A DNA stretch of 64,000 nucleotides, from NCBI GenBank assembly GCA_033398695.1, contig JAWKAU010000208.1, positions 3,305 through 67,304 of the forward strand. The letters are read 5' to 3'. This DNA is from Orobanche coerulescens (Eukaryota > Streptophyta > Magnoliopsida > Lamiales > Orobanchaceae). The notes below the pieces were generated by a model, which was given only the letters and a program-made list of their open reading frames with translations, made no database searches and was not told the DNA's origin. This document shows, in pieces, positions 41,032 through 52,965 of the stretch (positions within the stretch are counted from its first letter, which is position 1; each line of letters starts with the position of its first letter). The position numbers and the translations under genes are program-made.

Positions 41032-42089
41032 AATTGGCTCGCTCTTTACCCTATTCTTTTGGGATCTGACCAACCTACCTATGTAGGATTTCGCTTCTTC
41101 TTCTGTACGAAGCTTATACACTCTTCCATCCAATCTCGGATTCCAGTCCCCGGGCACATTTTTTCAGATAAAGCCATTCAGTAGGTTGGTCGGAGAGATG
41201 AACGCTTACTCATTTGACCTTCAGTCTGCTACCGATAGGGGGGTTACAGAGTGCGTTGATTGCGCAGCTCTTTGAAAATTCCCTGTCGGCGTTTGTATGT
41301 AGCGCTTTCAGGTCCTATCCATTCAGGGCTCCTTTCTTGAATAAGATACCTCAGGTTAAGTCCTTAACTTTAAGAGTAGGACAGCCTTTGTTTGGGTTAT
41401 TACTCCTCTTGGCCTCTCTTCACTCTTACTCACCATTTATTGGTGATGTATTGTGCAGAGCCCTGGACAGAAGTTTGATAAGTATGCGATCCTTGCCCCT
41501 TTTCATTTTCAGAACATGTGGACGCTTCATATAAATATGCCTGGGCTTCATCGGACAGTGACGAAGTTCTCTTTTGTATCGCTGATGGGGGGAGATCTTT
41601 AAAGTTAAGTAGGGCGAGAAGCCTCGTCATGTGAATACGCAGGCCCCTTCGTGCGCAAGCAGGAAACAGATCGGAATTTACATTGGGATCCGGGATATGC
41701 GCTTTTGCTTCGATTCACTAATCTCATTCTGATACGGGATTATGAGCTCAATTTCATCGAGCCCCCCATTCGTGCTCCATTCACAACCAAGATTGAAAAT
41801 GGTTTCACGAGGTCCAACCGGCCATAGACCGACCTTTCCACTGAAGCGGATCCCCCATCAATCGTATCCAACCAAGAAAGCAAAGGGCTGGAACCAATCC
41901 AACTCGTGGCGGGGTCCCATTAATAATAGTGGTTGAGTCGTCAGGGTGAAGCGAAGTCCTGCGCGAAGACGACAAAAAGTGCTCATGTGCATTCAGACAA
42001 TATATGATCGACCCGGGCCCACACTGAACACCTTTTTGATAAGCACAAGATCATTATTGAAGCATGCCTAAACCTTATCTATGTCCGCG

Positions 42090-42106
42090 GAAGGCTCTGC
42101 AAGACC
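42090..42106 (+). repeat. Short dispersed repeat in the insert, copy 2
   Basis: GAAGGCTCTGCAAGACC, identical to copy 1 about 1.07 kb upstream, in direct orientation. Confidence 0.8.
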
Positions 42107-42517
42107 TGTACTTAAATAAACTATGTAGATAAGCATCTTAATAAAGTCTTCATCAACTCTTAACAGAGCCTCAACGGGTTGGTTAGGGCTGCTAATCTTC
42201 CTAAGCTAAGGGGCTACAGAGCATGTAGTTGGATATCCTTTCTACCCCCCTACTACTACTACGCTCCTATCATGAAATTGTTGAAAGCCGGTGCTCAAAT
42301 GGAAGAAGATAATAGACGACTTCGTGCCTTTGATTAGATAGAGCTTGCTGGTATACCTATGTATCCCATCACTAAGGTTTCAACTTGCTCCTAAAGAATC
42401 TACGTCTCGAATTTCCCGAGTTGGAGTCCGCTTGCTTTGTGATTGAATCTCTGCTGACGTCCAAAGGAGGTAGGAATTTCTCGCTATTTGTCTTTGCCTA
42501 AGTTCAACTTTCCGCAC

Positions 42518-42535
42518 AAAGGCTCTGACAAGACC
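42518..42535 (+). repeat. Short dispersed repeat in the insert, copy 3 (variant)
   Basis: AAAGGCTCTGACAAGACC, with one inserted base relative to copies 1 and 2. Confidence 0.65.
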
Positions 42536-43225
42536 ATTTCAGAGGAAGAAGAGATTCCCTCATGCATATAGGCGAGCAGCTATTTCTAATTGGATTTCTC
42601 CATCTTACAATAGACCCCACAACTATTAGATATCTATTATTTAGTATATATATATTTTTGATAAAATGATGAGGTCTCCATTAGATTATGTTTTCAAGCA
42701 ATAGATCGATAAGCATTCTGATTCACCATTACTTATTAGAAAAGTTCCCTCTTGACTTTTTGATTGATCTTCTCTTATTCTACGCAGAGAGGGCGCTCGG
42801 CAATTACATAGCGCCTTATTCTTTCTGACTGATAGAAATGTCTTATATAGGTATAGTTCTCGGTCCGATAGCTATACAGTGAGAGGGTCGCCACTTTAGA
42901 GCTAGAAGAGCAAGCTCTTTAAATTCCATTCCACGAGGGAAAGCCTAACGTCTTGTCGAGCCTCTATGAAAAGAGGACTTGTAAGCGGTCTTGGGCTTTT
43001 CATTTTCCTTTGATTTCCACGAGGTTTAGAAAGGAGTCATTATTGGGACGGGTGCAGATATAGGTCGTCCGAACCAAGCCAAGATAGGCTTAGTCCTTTC
43101 CTCCTTTTCCTGGGCAGACCGCATTGATTTACGATCTTTCTCTCTTCCGGACAGGTTATCTACTCTTCCATTTATTCCGCTTAGGATCAAGGGATTGGTG
43201 AAAGCGATCTCACTCCTCTTGGGGC

Positions 43226-43654
43226 TTGTTGCGGCTAGGGCCTTGGTTGGGCGAGTCAAAGCACTTCCTCTCCCATTGGTCAAAGGAGGACACCAACCTA
43301 TCTCTCTTGTCAAGTGCAGCTATTTACCTTCCGGGCACCCGAAAGGAGCTCATCTATGTCCTCCCAATAAAAAGGAGGGTCCCCAAGTACTCCTTGCAAA
43401 CAAAGGTTTTCGGGTGGGCTGGGACTTTGGTTTATGCACCAATTGCTCTTTCACATGAAGAGAAAAGCAGCATCCAGTTAGCGCGCAAGCACGAACTCAT
43501 AGCAGCTGGCATGGAAGAAGTAATAGGAGCATGCCTTAACCACTCACCTCGGGGGCCCCCAATTATCGATCGGGCCGAGCCGAGGATAGAAGTTGAACCA
43601 CCAGAGATGAAGCATATAAGCGGAATGAAGCGAAAGCTTTTCAAAAGTGGCTAG
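43226..43654 (+). CDS. Unrecognised 142-codon open frame in the organelle-like insert
   Basis: This is the longest open frame in the insert, and I recognise no domain in it. It overlaps other frames on both strands (43195-43458 plus, 43432-43644 minus) and is followed after a few bases by another open frame in a different phase (43660-43944). It may be an open reading frame of the type common in plant mitochondrial spacers, carried over with the insert. In the nucleus it has no visible promoter context and is very unlikely to be expressed as protein. Confidence 0.12.
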   Translation: MLRLGPWLGESKHFLSHWSKEDTNLSLLSSAAIYLPGTRKELIYVLPIKRRVPKYSLQTKVFGWAGTLVYAPIALSHEEKSSIQLARKHELIAAGMEEVIGACLNHSPRGPPIIDRAEPRIEVEPPEMKHISGMKRKLFKSG

Positions 43655-44043
43655 CCCAGATGGAGAGCTGCGTTGATCGCAAGACGGACCCTTTCCATGC
43701 TTTCTCGTTCGGAAAGAGCATTTTGAGCAAGGTGGGAGAAGATATAGGTGCTCATAAGAAGGGTGTCGGAAGTGGGACCCAATCAGGTAGCGGCAATCGG
43801 TACTCAAACGGAGTACGACAGAAGGCGGCTGTAGCGGTGTGGAACTTGTTGAAAAGTCCTTGGCTTGATCTTAGAGAGTCGAATGAAGAGAAGTCATTAA
43901 TTTCGGGAAAGAGACGGAAACGTAGGTCCGGGATACTAAAATAGCGAAGCCAACCACCTCTTTAAGCTCCTATCATCTAAGCTTTGCAGAAGTGAGTCTA
44001 GCTTCCGACACCCCGCGACCTCACTGGAATGCCGCTACACGGC

Positions 44044-44060
44044 GAAGGCTCTTCAAGACC
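44044..44060 (+). repeat. Short dispersed repeat in the insert, copy 4 (variant)
   Basis: GAAGGCTCTTCAAGACC, with one substitution relative to copies 1 and 2. Confidence 0.7.
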
Positions 44061-47000
44061 TCAATTCATTTAGTAATCCCCAAATCCATAGGCAAGCGAT
44101 TCGAAGAGTTCGAGCATTGCTTCCCATGTTGGTGAGTCTTACTTATTAAATTGAGTCGAGACTCAACTCAGGAATAGTGGCTGAGCTCGTATTAGGTCAA
44201 GGCTAATATCATCTGATCGGTAGTATAAAAGTGTAGGCAAGTCGCTTGTATAAACGGATCCCTCTCAGGACCACAGCAAAAAAGTGAGAAGAGGAAAGAA
44301 TCAGACTCACAAACCTACCTAGCTACATGGTGTTATGTCTCTTTCAGACCCTCACTCGTGATACCTCACAGGCATCACTCGTTCCCATAAGGTTAGGAAA
44401 AGTCAAGTCCAATTCTTCAATCGATGTTGAAATCTCGTATGATAAGATAAGAATTCAATAAGGCTCTCTCACTTAGTCAATAAGGGCAAATCATAGGCCA
44501 AAGAAAGCATGCTATTGAAGGCGCTATGTACCTAGGGAAAATCACCTGAAAAATTTTCGAAATAAAAATTCAATTTTTTGTCCAGGATTGCACGGATATT
44601 TATTTATAGTGTCCCGTGATGAGATTTTGTTATTTGCAAGAGTCTATCACCTGTAGATCCGCCGAATATATCCCAGAATGTGTCCTTCCTTTTATTCGAG
44701 CCTCTCACCATGAATCTGGGAATCAAATTTCGATTTTGATTTTTTATATCTATAGTACTTTGAATAATATTTCCAACTCCGCTTGATTCGACCCAATCGG
44801 ACGAATAACGAAGGAGATATGGCTAAAACAATGGAGGAACAGCAATTGAGAAACGGCAAAAAACATCCGGAAGTGTCCACAAAATTGACGATTATCGTAT
44901 CGATCTCGCCCCATGTCGTAGGCCTTTGAATTAGCCTCCCATAGCAGCAATAATCGACCCAATCCGATAAATAACGAAGGAGATATGGCCGAAACGGTGG
45001 CATGTGCCGGAAAAAGAAGCTCATCGGGGGCCTCCTCTAATTGCGTCGTCGTGGCCTCAGAAATTGTTTTGACCATATCTCCTTCGTTACTTATCCGATT
45101 GGGACGATTCTCGAAGCGTTAGAAACCTTATTCGAAGACCTATAACTTTATGCGATCAAATATCGATTACGAATCGGAATCCAAAATTTTCAACTTTCGA
45201 TCATTTCCCCTAGGGGTACCCCTAGGGAAAATCACCTGAAAAATTTTCGAAATAAAAATTCATTTTTTTTGTCCAGGATTGCACGGATATTTATTTATAG
45301 TGTCCCGTGATGAGATTTTGTTATTTGCAAGAGTCTATCACCTGTAGATCCGCCGAATATATCCCAGAATGTGTCCTTCCTTTTATTCGAGCCTCTCACC
45401 ATGAATCCGGGAATCAAATTTCGATTTTGATTTTTTATATCTATAGTACTTTGAATAATATTTCCAACGCCGCTTGATTCGACCCAATCGGATGAATAAC
45501 GAAGGAGATATGGCCAAAACAATGGAGGAACAGCAATTGAAAAACGGCAAAAAACATCCGGAAGTGTCCACAAAATTGACGATTATCGTATCGATGTTGC
45601 CCCATATCGTAGGCCTTTGAATTATCCTCCCATAGCAGCAAGAATCGACCCAATCCGATAAATAACGAAGGAGATATGGCCGAAACGGTGGCATGTGCCG
45701 GAAAAAGAAGCTCATCGGGGGCCTCCTCTAATTGCGTCGTCGTGGCCTCAGAAACTGTTTTGACCATATCTCCTTCGTTACTTATCCGATTGGGATGATT
45801 CTCGAAGCGTTAGAAACCTTATTCGAAGACCTATAACTCTATGCGATCAAATATCGATTACGAACCGGAATCCAAAATTTCCAACTTCCGATCATTTCCC
45901 CTAGGGGTACCCCTAGGGAAAATCACCTAAAAAATTTTCGAAATAAAAATTCTTTTTTTTGTCCAGGATTGCACGGATATTTATTTATAGTGTTCCGTGA
46001 TGAGATTTTGTTATTTGCAAGAGTTTATCACCTGTAGATCCGCCGAATATATCCTAGAATGTGTCCTTCCTTTTATTCGAGCCTCTCACTATGAATCCGG
46101 GAATCAAATTTCGATTTTGATTTTTTATATCTATAGTACTTTGAATAATCTTTCCAACGCCGCTTGATTCGACCCAATCGGACGAATAACGAAGGAGATA
46201 TGGCCAAAATAATGGAGGAACAGCAATTGAGAAACGGCAAAAAACATCCGGAAGTGTCCACAAAATTGACGATTATCGTATCGATCTCGCCCCATGTCGT
46301 AGGCCTTTGAATTAGCCTCCCATATCAGCAAGAATCGACCCAATCCGATAAATAACGAAGGAGATATGGCCGAAACGGTGGCATGTGCCGGAAAAAGAAG
46401 CTCATCGGGGGCCTCCTCTAATTGCGTCGTCGTGGCCTCAGAAACTGTTTTGACCATATCTCCTTCGTTACTTATCCGATTGGGACGATTCTTGAAGCGT
46501 TAGAAACCTTATTCGAAGACCTATAACTTTATGCGATCAAATATCGATTACGAACCGGAATCCAAAATTTTCAACTTTCGATCATTTCCCCTAGGGGTAC
46601 CCCTAGGGAAAATCACCTGAAAAATTTTCGAAATAAAAATTCAATTTTTTTGTCCAGGATTGCACGGATATTTATTTATAGTGTCCCGTGATGAGATTTT
46701 GTTATTTTCAAGAGTCTATCACCTGTAGATCCGCCGAATATATCCCAGAATGTGTCCTTCCTTTTATTCGAGCCTCTCACCATGAATTCGGGAATCAAAT
46801 TTCGATTTTGATTTTTTATATCTATAGTACTTTGAATAATATTTCCAACTCCGCTTGATTCGACCCAATCGGACGAATAACGAAGGAGATATGGCTAAAA
46901 CAATGGAGGAACATCAATTGAGAAACGGCAAAAAACATCCGGAAGTGTCCACAAAATTGACGATTATCGTATCGATCTCGCCCCATGTCGTAGGCCTTTG

Positions 47001-47099
47001 AATTAGCCTCCCATAGCAGCAAAAATCGACCCAATCCGATAAATAACGAAGGAGATATGGCCGAAACGGTGGCATGTGCCGGAAAAAGAAGCTCATCGG

Positions 47100-49250
47100 G
47101 GGCTCCTCTAATTGCGTCGCCGTGGCCTCACTTTTACCAGAAACTGTTTTGACCATATCTCCTTCGTTACTTATCCGATTGGGACGATTCTCGAAGCGTT
47201 AGAAACCTTATTCAAAGACCTATAACTTTATGCGATTAAATATCGATTACGAACCGGAATCCAAAATTTCCAACTTTCGATCATTCCCCTGGGGTACCCC
47301 TAGGGAAAATCACCTGAAAAATTTTCGAAATAAAAATTCAATTTTTTTGTCCAGGATTGCACGGATATTTATTTATAGTGTTCCGTGATGAGATTTTGTT
47401 ATTTGCAAGAGTCTATCACCTGTAGATCCGCCGAATATATCCTAGAATGTGTCCTTCCTTTTATTCGAGCCTCTCACTATGAATCCGGGAATTAAATTTC
47501 GATTTTGATTTTTTATATCTATAGTACTTTGAATAATCTTTCCAACGCCGCTTGATTCGACCCAATCGGATGAATAACGAAGGAGAGATATGGCCAAAAC
47601 AATGGAAGAACAACAATTGAAAAACGACAAAAAACATCCGGAAGTGTCCACAAAATTGACGATTAGCGTATCGATCTCGCTACATGTCGTAGGCCTTTGA
47701 ATTAGCCTCCCATAGCAGCAAGAATCGACCCAATCCGATAAATAACGAAGGAGATATGGCCGAAACGGTGGCATGTGCCGGAAAAAGAAGCTCATCGGGG
47801 GCCTCCTCTAATTGCGTCGTCGTGGCCTCAGAAACTGTTTTGACCATATCTCCTTCGTTACTTATCCGATTGGGATGATTCTCGAAGCGTTAGAAACTTT
47901 ATTCGAATACCTATAACTTTATGCGATCAAATATCGATTACGAACCGGAATCCAAAATTTCCAACCTTCGATCATTTCCCCTAGGGGTACCTCTAGGGAA
48001 AATCACCTAAAAAATTTTCGAAATAAAAATACATTTTTTTGTCCAGGATTGCACGGATATTTATTTATAGTGTCCCGTGATGAGATTTTGTTATTTGCAA
48101 GAGTCTATCACCTGTAGATCCGCCGAATATATCCCAGAATGTGTCCTTCCTTTTATTCGAGCCTCTCACCATGAATCCGGGAATCAAATTTTGATTTTGA
48201 TTTTTTATATCTATATTACATTGAATAATCTTTCCAACGCCGCTTGAATCGACCCAATCGGACGAATAACGAAGGAGATATGGCCAAAACAATGGAGGAA
48301 CAGCAATTGAGAAACGGCAAAAAACATCCGGAAGTGTCCACAAAATTGACGATTATCGTATCGATCTCGCCCCATGTCGTAGGCGTTTGAATTAGCCTCC
48401 CATATCAGAAAGAATCGACCCAATGCGATAAATAACGAACGAGATATGGCCGAAACGGTGGCATGTGCCGGAAAAAGAAGCTCATCGGGGGCCTCCTCTA
48501 ATTGCGTCGCCGTGGCCTCACTTTTACCAGAAACTGTTTTGACCATATCTCCTTCGTTACTTATCCGATTAGGACGATCCTCGAAGCGTTAGAAACCTTA
48601 TTCGAAGACCTATAACTTTATGCGATCAAATATCGATTACGAACCAGAATCCAAAATTTTCAACTTTCGATCATTTCCCCTAGGGTACCCTTAGGGAAAA
48701 TCACCTGAAAAATTTTCGAAATAAAAATTCAATTTTTTTGTCCACGATTGCACGGATATTTATTTATAGTGTCCCGTGATGAGATTTTGTTATTTGCAAG
48801 AGTCTATCACCTGTAGATCCGCCGAATATATCCCAGAATGTGTCCTTCCTTTTATTCGAGCCTCTCACCATGAATCCGGGAATCAAATTTCGATTTTGAT
48901 TTTTTATATCTATAGTACTTTGAATAATCTTTCCAACGCCGCTTGATTCGACCCAATCGGGCGAATAACGAAGGAGATATGGCCAAAACAATGGAGGAAC
49001 AGTAAATGAGAAACGGCAAAAAACATCCGGAAGTGTCCACAAAATTGACGATTATCGTATCGATCTCGCCCCATGTCGTAGGCCTTTGAATTAGCCTCCC
49101 ATAGCAGCAAGAATCGACCCAATACGATAAATAACGAAGGAGATATGGCCGAAACGGTGGCATGTGCCGGAAAAAGAAGCTCATCGGGGGCCTCCTCTAA
49201 TTGCGTCGCCGTGGCCTCACTTTTACCAGAAACTGTTTTGACCATATCTC
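47100..49250. repeat. Satellite monomer variant with 9-bp CTTTTACCA insertion (right cluster)
   Basis: Three monomers (near 47,130, 48,520 and 49,219) carry the same 9-bp insertion after GGCCTCA, but on a GTCGCCGTGGCC background, unlike the GTCGTCGTGGCC of the left cluster. Identical length and sequence argue for a single origin followed by long-range transfer within the array. Confidence 0.75.
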
Positions 49251-50899
49251 CTTCGTTACTTATCCGATTGGGACGATTCTAGAAGCGTTAGAAACCTTAT
49301 TCGAAGACCTATAACTTTATGCGATCAAATATCGATTACGAACCGGAATCCAAAATTTCCAACTTTCGATCATTTCCCCTAGGGAAAATCACCTGAAAAA
49401 TTTTCGAAATAAAAATTCAATTTTTTTGTCCAGGATTGCACGGATATTTATTTATAGTGTCCCGTGATGAGATTTTGTTATTTGCAAGAGTCTATCACCT
49501 GTAGATCCGCCGAATATATCCCAGAATGTGTCCTTCCTTTTATTCGAGCCTCTCACCATGAATCCGGGAATCAAATTTCGATTTTGATTTTTTATATCTA
49601 TAGTACTTTGAATAATCTTTCCAACGCCGCTTGATTCGACCCAATCGGATGAATAACGAAGGAGATATGGCCAAAACAATGGAGGAACAGAAATTGAGAA
49701 ACGGCAAAAAACATCCGGAAGTGTCCACAAAATTGACGATTATCGTATCGATCTCGCCCCATGTCGTAGGCCTTTGAATTAGCCTCCCATATCAGCAATA
49801 ATCGACCCAATCCGATAAATAACGAAGGAGATATGGCCGAAACGGTGGCATGTGCCGGAAAAAGAAGCTCATCGGGGGCCTCCTCTAATTGCGTCGTCGT
49901 GGCCTCAGAAACTGTTTTGACCATATCTCCTTCGTTACTTATCCGATTGGGACGATTCTCGAAGCGTTAGAAACCTTATTCGAATACCTATAACTTTATG
50001 CGATCAAATATCGATTACGAACCGGAATCCAAAATTTTCAACTTTCGATCATTTCCCCTAGGGGTACCCCTAGGGAAAATCACCTGAAAAATTTTCGAAA
50101 TAAAAATTCAATTTTTTTGTCCAGGATTGCACGGATATTTATTTATAGTGTCCCGTGATGAGATTTTGTTATTTGCAAGAGTCTATCACCTGTAGATCCG
50201 CCGAATATATCCCAGAATGTGTCCTTCCTTTTATTCGAGCCTCTCACCATGAATCCGGGAATCAAATTTCGATTTTGATTTTTTATATCTATATTACTTT
50301 GAATAATCTTTCCAACGCCGCTTGAATCGACCCAATCGGACGAATAACGAAGGAGATATGGCCAAAACAATGGAGGAACAGCAATTGAGAAACGGCAAAA
50401 AACATCCGGAAGTGTCCACAAAATTGACGATTATCGTATCAATCTCGCCCCATGTCGTAGGCCTTTGAATTAGCCTCCCATAGCAGCAAGAATCGACCCA
50501 ATCCGATAAATAACGAAGGAGATATGGCCGAAACGGTGGCATGTGCCGGAAAAAGAAGCTCATCGGGGGCCTCCTCTAATTGCGTCGCCGTGGCCTCAGA
50601 AACTGTTTTGACCATATCTCCTTCGTTACTTATCCGATTGGGACGATTCTCGAAGAGTTAGAAACCTTATTCGAAGACCTATAACTTTATGCGATCAAAT
50701 ATCGATTACGAAACGGAATCCAAAATTTCCAACTTTCGATCATTTCCTGGGTACCCACAGGAAAATCACTGAAAAATTTTGAAATAAAAATTCAATTTTT
50801 GTCCAGGATTGCACGGATATTTATTTATAGTGTTCCGTGATGAGATTTTGTTATTTGCAAGAGTCTATCACTGTAGATCCGCCGAATATATCCTGAATG

Positions 50900-52965
50900 T
50901 GTCCTTCCTTTTATTCGAGCCTCTCACCATGAATCAAATCAAATTTCGATTTTGATTTTTTATATCTATAGTACATTGAATAATCTTTCCAACGCCGCTT
51001 GATTCGACCCAATCGGATGAATAACGAAGGAGATATGGCCAAAACAATGGAGGAACAGCAATTGAAAAACGGCAAAAAACATCCGGAAGTGTCCACAAAA
51101 TTGACGATTATCGTATCGATCTCGCCCCATGTCGTAGGCCTTTGAATTAGCCTCCCATATCAGCAATAATCGACCCAATCCGATAAATAACGAAGGAGAT
51201 ATGGCCGAAACGGTGGCATGTGCCGGAAAAAGAAGCTCATCGGGGGCCTCCTCTAATTGCGTCGTCGTGGCCTCAGAAACTGTTTTGACCATATCTCCTT
51301 CGTTACGTATCCGATTGGGATGATTCTCGAAGCATTAGAAATCTTATTCGAAGACCTATAACTTTATGCGATCAAATATCGATTACGAACCGGAATCTAA
51401 AATTTCCAACTTTCGATCATTTCCCCTGGGGGTACCCCTAGGGAAAATCACCTGAAAAATTTTCGAAATAAAAATTCAATTTTTTTGTCCATGATTGCAC
51501 GGATATTTATTTATAGTGTTCCGTGATGAGATTTTGTTATTTGCAAGAGTCTATCACCTGTAGATCCGCCGAATATATCCCAGAATGTGTTCTTCCTTTT
51601 ATTCGAGCCTCTCACTATGAATCCGGGAATCAAATTTCGATTTTGATTTTTTATATCTATAGTACTTTGAATAATCTTCCCAACGCTGCTTGATTCGACC
51701 CAATCGGATGAATAACGAAGGAGATATGGCCAAAACAATGGAGGAACAACAATTGAAAAACGGCAAAAAACATCCGGAAGTGTCCACAAAATTGACGATT
51801 ATCGTATCGATCTCGCCCCATGTCGTAGGCCTTTTAATTAGCCTCCCATAGCAGCAAGAATTGACCCAATCCGATAAATAACGAAGGAGATATGGCCGAA
51901 ACGGTGGCATGTGCCGGAAAAAGAAGCTCATCGGGGGCCTCCTCTAATTGCATCGTCGTGGCCTCAGAAACTGTTTTGACCATATCTCCTTCGTTACTTA
52001 TCCGATTGGGATGATTCTCGAAGCGTTAGAAACTTTATTCGAATACCTATAACTTTATGCGATCAAATATCGATTACGAACCGGAATCTAAAATTTCCAA
52101 CTTTCGATCATTTCCCCAAGGGGTACCACTAGGGAAAATCACCTAAAAAATTTTCGAAATAAAAATTTATTTTTTTGTCCAGGATTGCACGGATATTTAT
52201 TTATAGTGTCCCGTGATGAGATTTTGTTATTTGCAAGAGTCTATCACCTGTAGATCCGCCGAATATATCCCAGAATATGTCCTTCCTTTTATTCGAGCCT
52301 CTCACCATGAATCCGGGAATCAAATTTTGATTTTGATTTTTTATATCTATAGTACTTTGAATAATATTTCCAACGCCGCTTGATTCGACCCAATCGGGCG
52401 AATAACGAAGGAGATATGGCCAAAACAATGGAGGAACAATAATTGAGAAACGGCAAAAAACATCCGGAAATGTCCACAAAATTGACGATTATCGTATCCA
52501 TCTCGCCCCATGTCGTAGGCCTTTGAATTAGCCTCCCATAGCAGCAAGAATCGACCTAATCCGATAAATAACGAAGGAGATATGGCTGAAACGGTGGCAT
52601 GTGCCGGAAAAAGAAGCTCATCGGGGGCCTCCTCTAATTGCGTCGTCGTGGCCTCAGAAACTGTTTTGACCATATCTCCTTCGTTACTTATCCTATTGGG
52701 ATGATTCTCGAAGCGTTAGAAACTTTATTCGAATACCTATAACTTTATGCGATCAAATATCGATTACGAACCGGAATCTAAAATTTCCAACTTTCGATCA
52801 TTTCCCCTAGGGGTACCTCTAGGGAAAATCACCTGAAAATTTTCGAAATAAAAATTCATTTTTTTTGTCCAGGATTGCACGGATATTTATTTATAGTGTC
52901 CCGTGATGAGATTTTGTTATTTGCAAGAGTCCATCACCTGTAGATCCGCCGAATATATCCCAGAA
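50900..52965. repeat. Three-monomer higher-order unit, copy 1
   Basis: Three consecutive monomers (anchors 50917, 51605, 52295) match the next three (52985, 53674, 54364) one-to-one at offsets of 2,068-2,069 bp. Shared private variants include AGTACATTGAATAATC, AATCTTCCCAACGCTGC, GGAACAATAATTGAG and CGGAAATGTCC. Ends are approximate. Outside the palindromes and the first A/T-rich stretch I see only a handful of differences. Confidence 0.8.

Larger units (their letters stand above)
40785..44527. other. Organelle-like (probably mitochondrial) DNA insert in satellite
   Basis: This 3.74-kb segment shares nothing with the satellite. It is mixed in composition, has no long open frame and lacks retroelement ends (no TG/CA ends, polypurine tract or pol motifs). 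Its texture matches plant mitochondrial intergenic DNA: moderate GC, short dispersed repeats such as GAAGGCTCTGCAAGACC, and many broken small frames. I could not identify a specific mitochondrial gene in it, so the assignment is by overall character. The left junction is TAGGGG|GATAAGCCC and the right is GGCGCTAT|GTACCTAGGG, so it splits the palindrome of one monomer. The flanking half-monomers add up to about 689 bp. Alternatives are unclassified nuclear DNA or a plastid-mitochondrial mosaic. Confidence 0.6.

Noticed and set aside
40939..41157. 72-codon minus-strand frame in the organelle-like insert
   Set aside because: No recognisable domain, a length expected by chance, and no supporting context. 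Not listed as a gene.
42600..42700. Possible tRNA or organelle promoter in the A/T-rich part of the insert
   Set aside because: I could not fold a cloverleaf or find a convincing conserved promoter sequence by eye.
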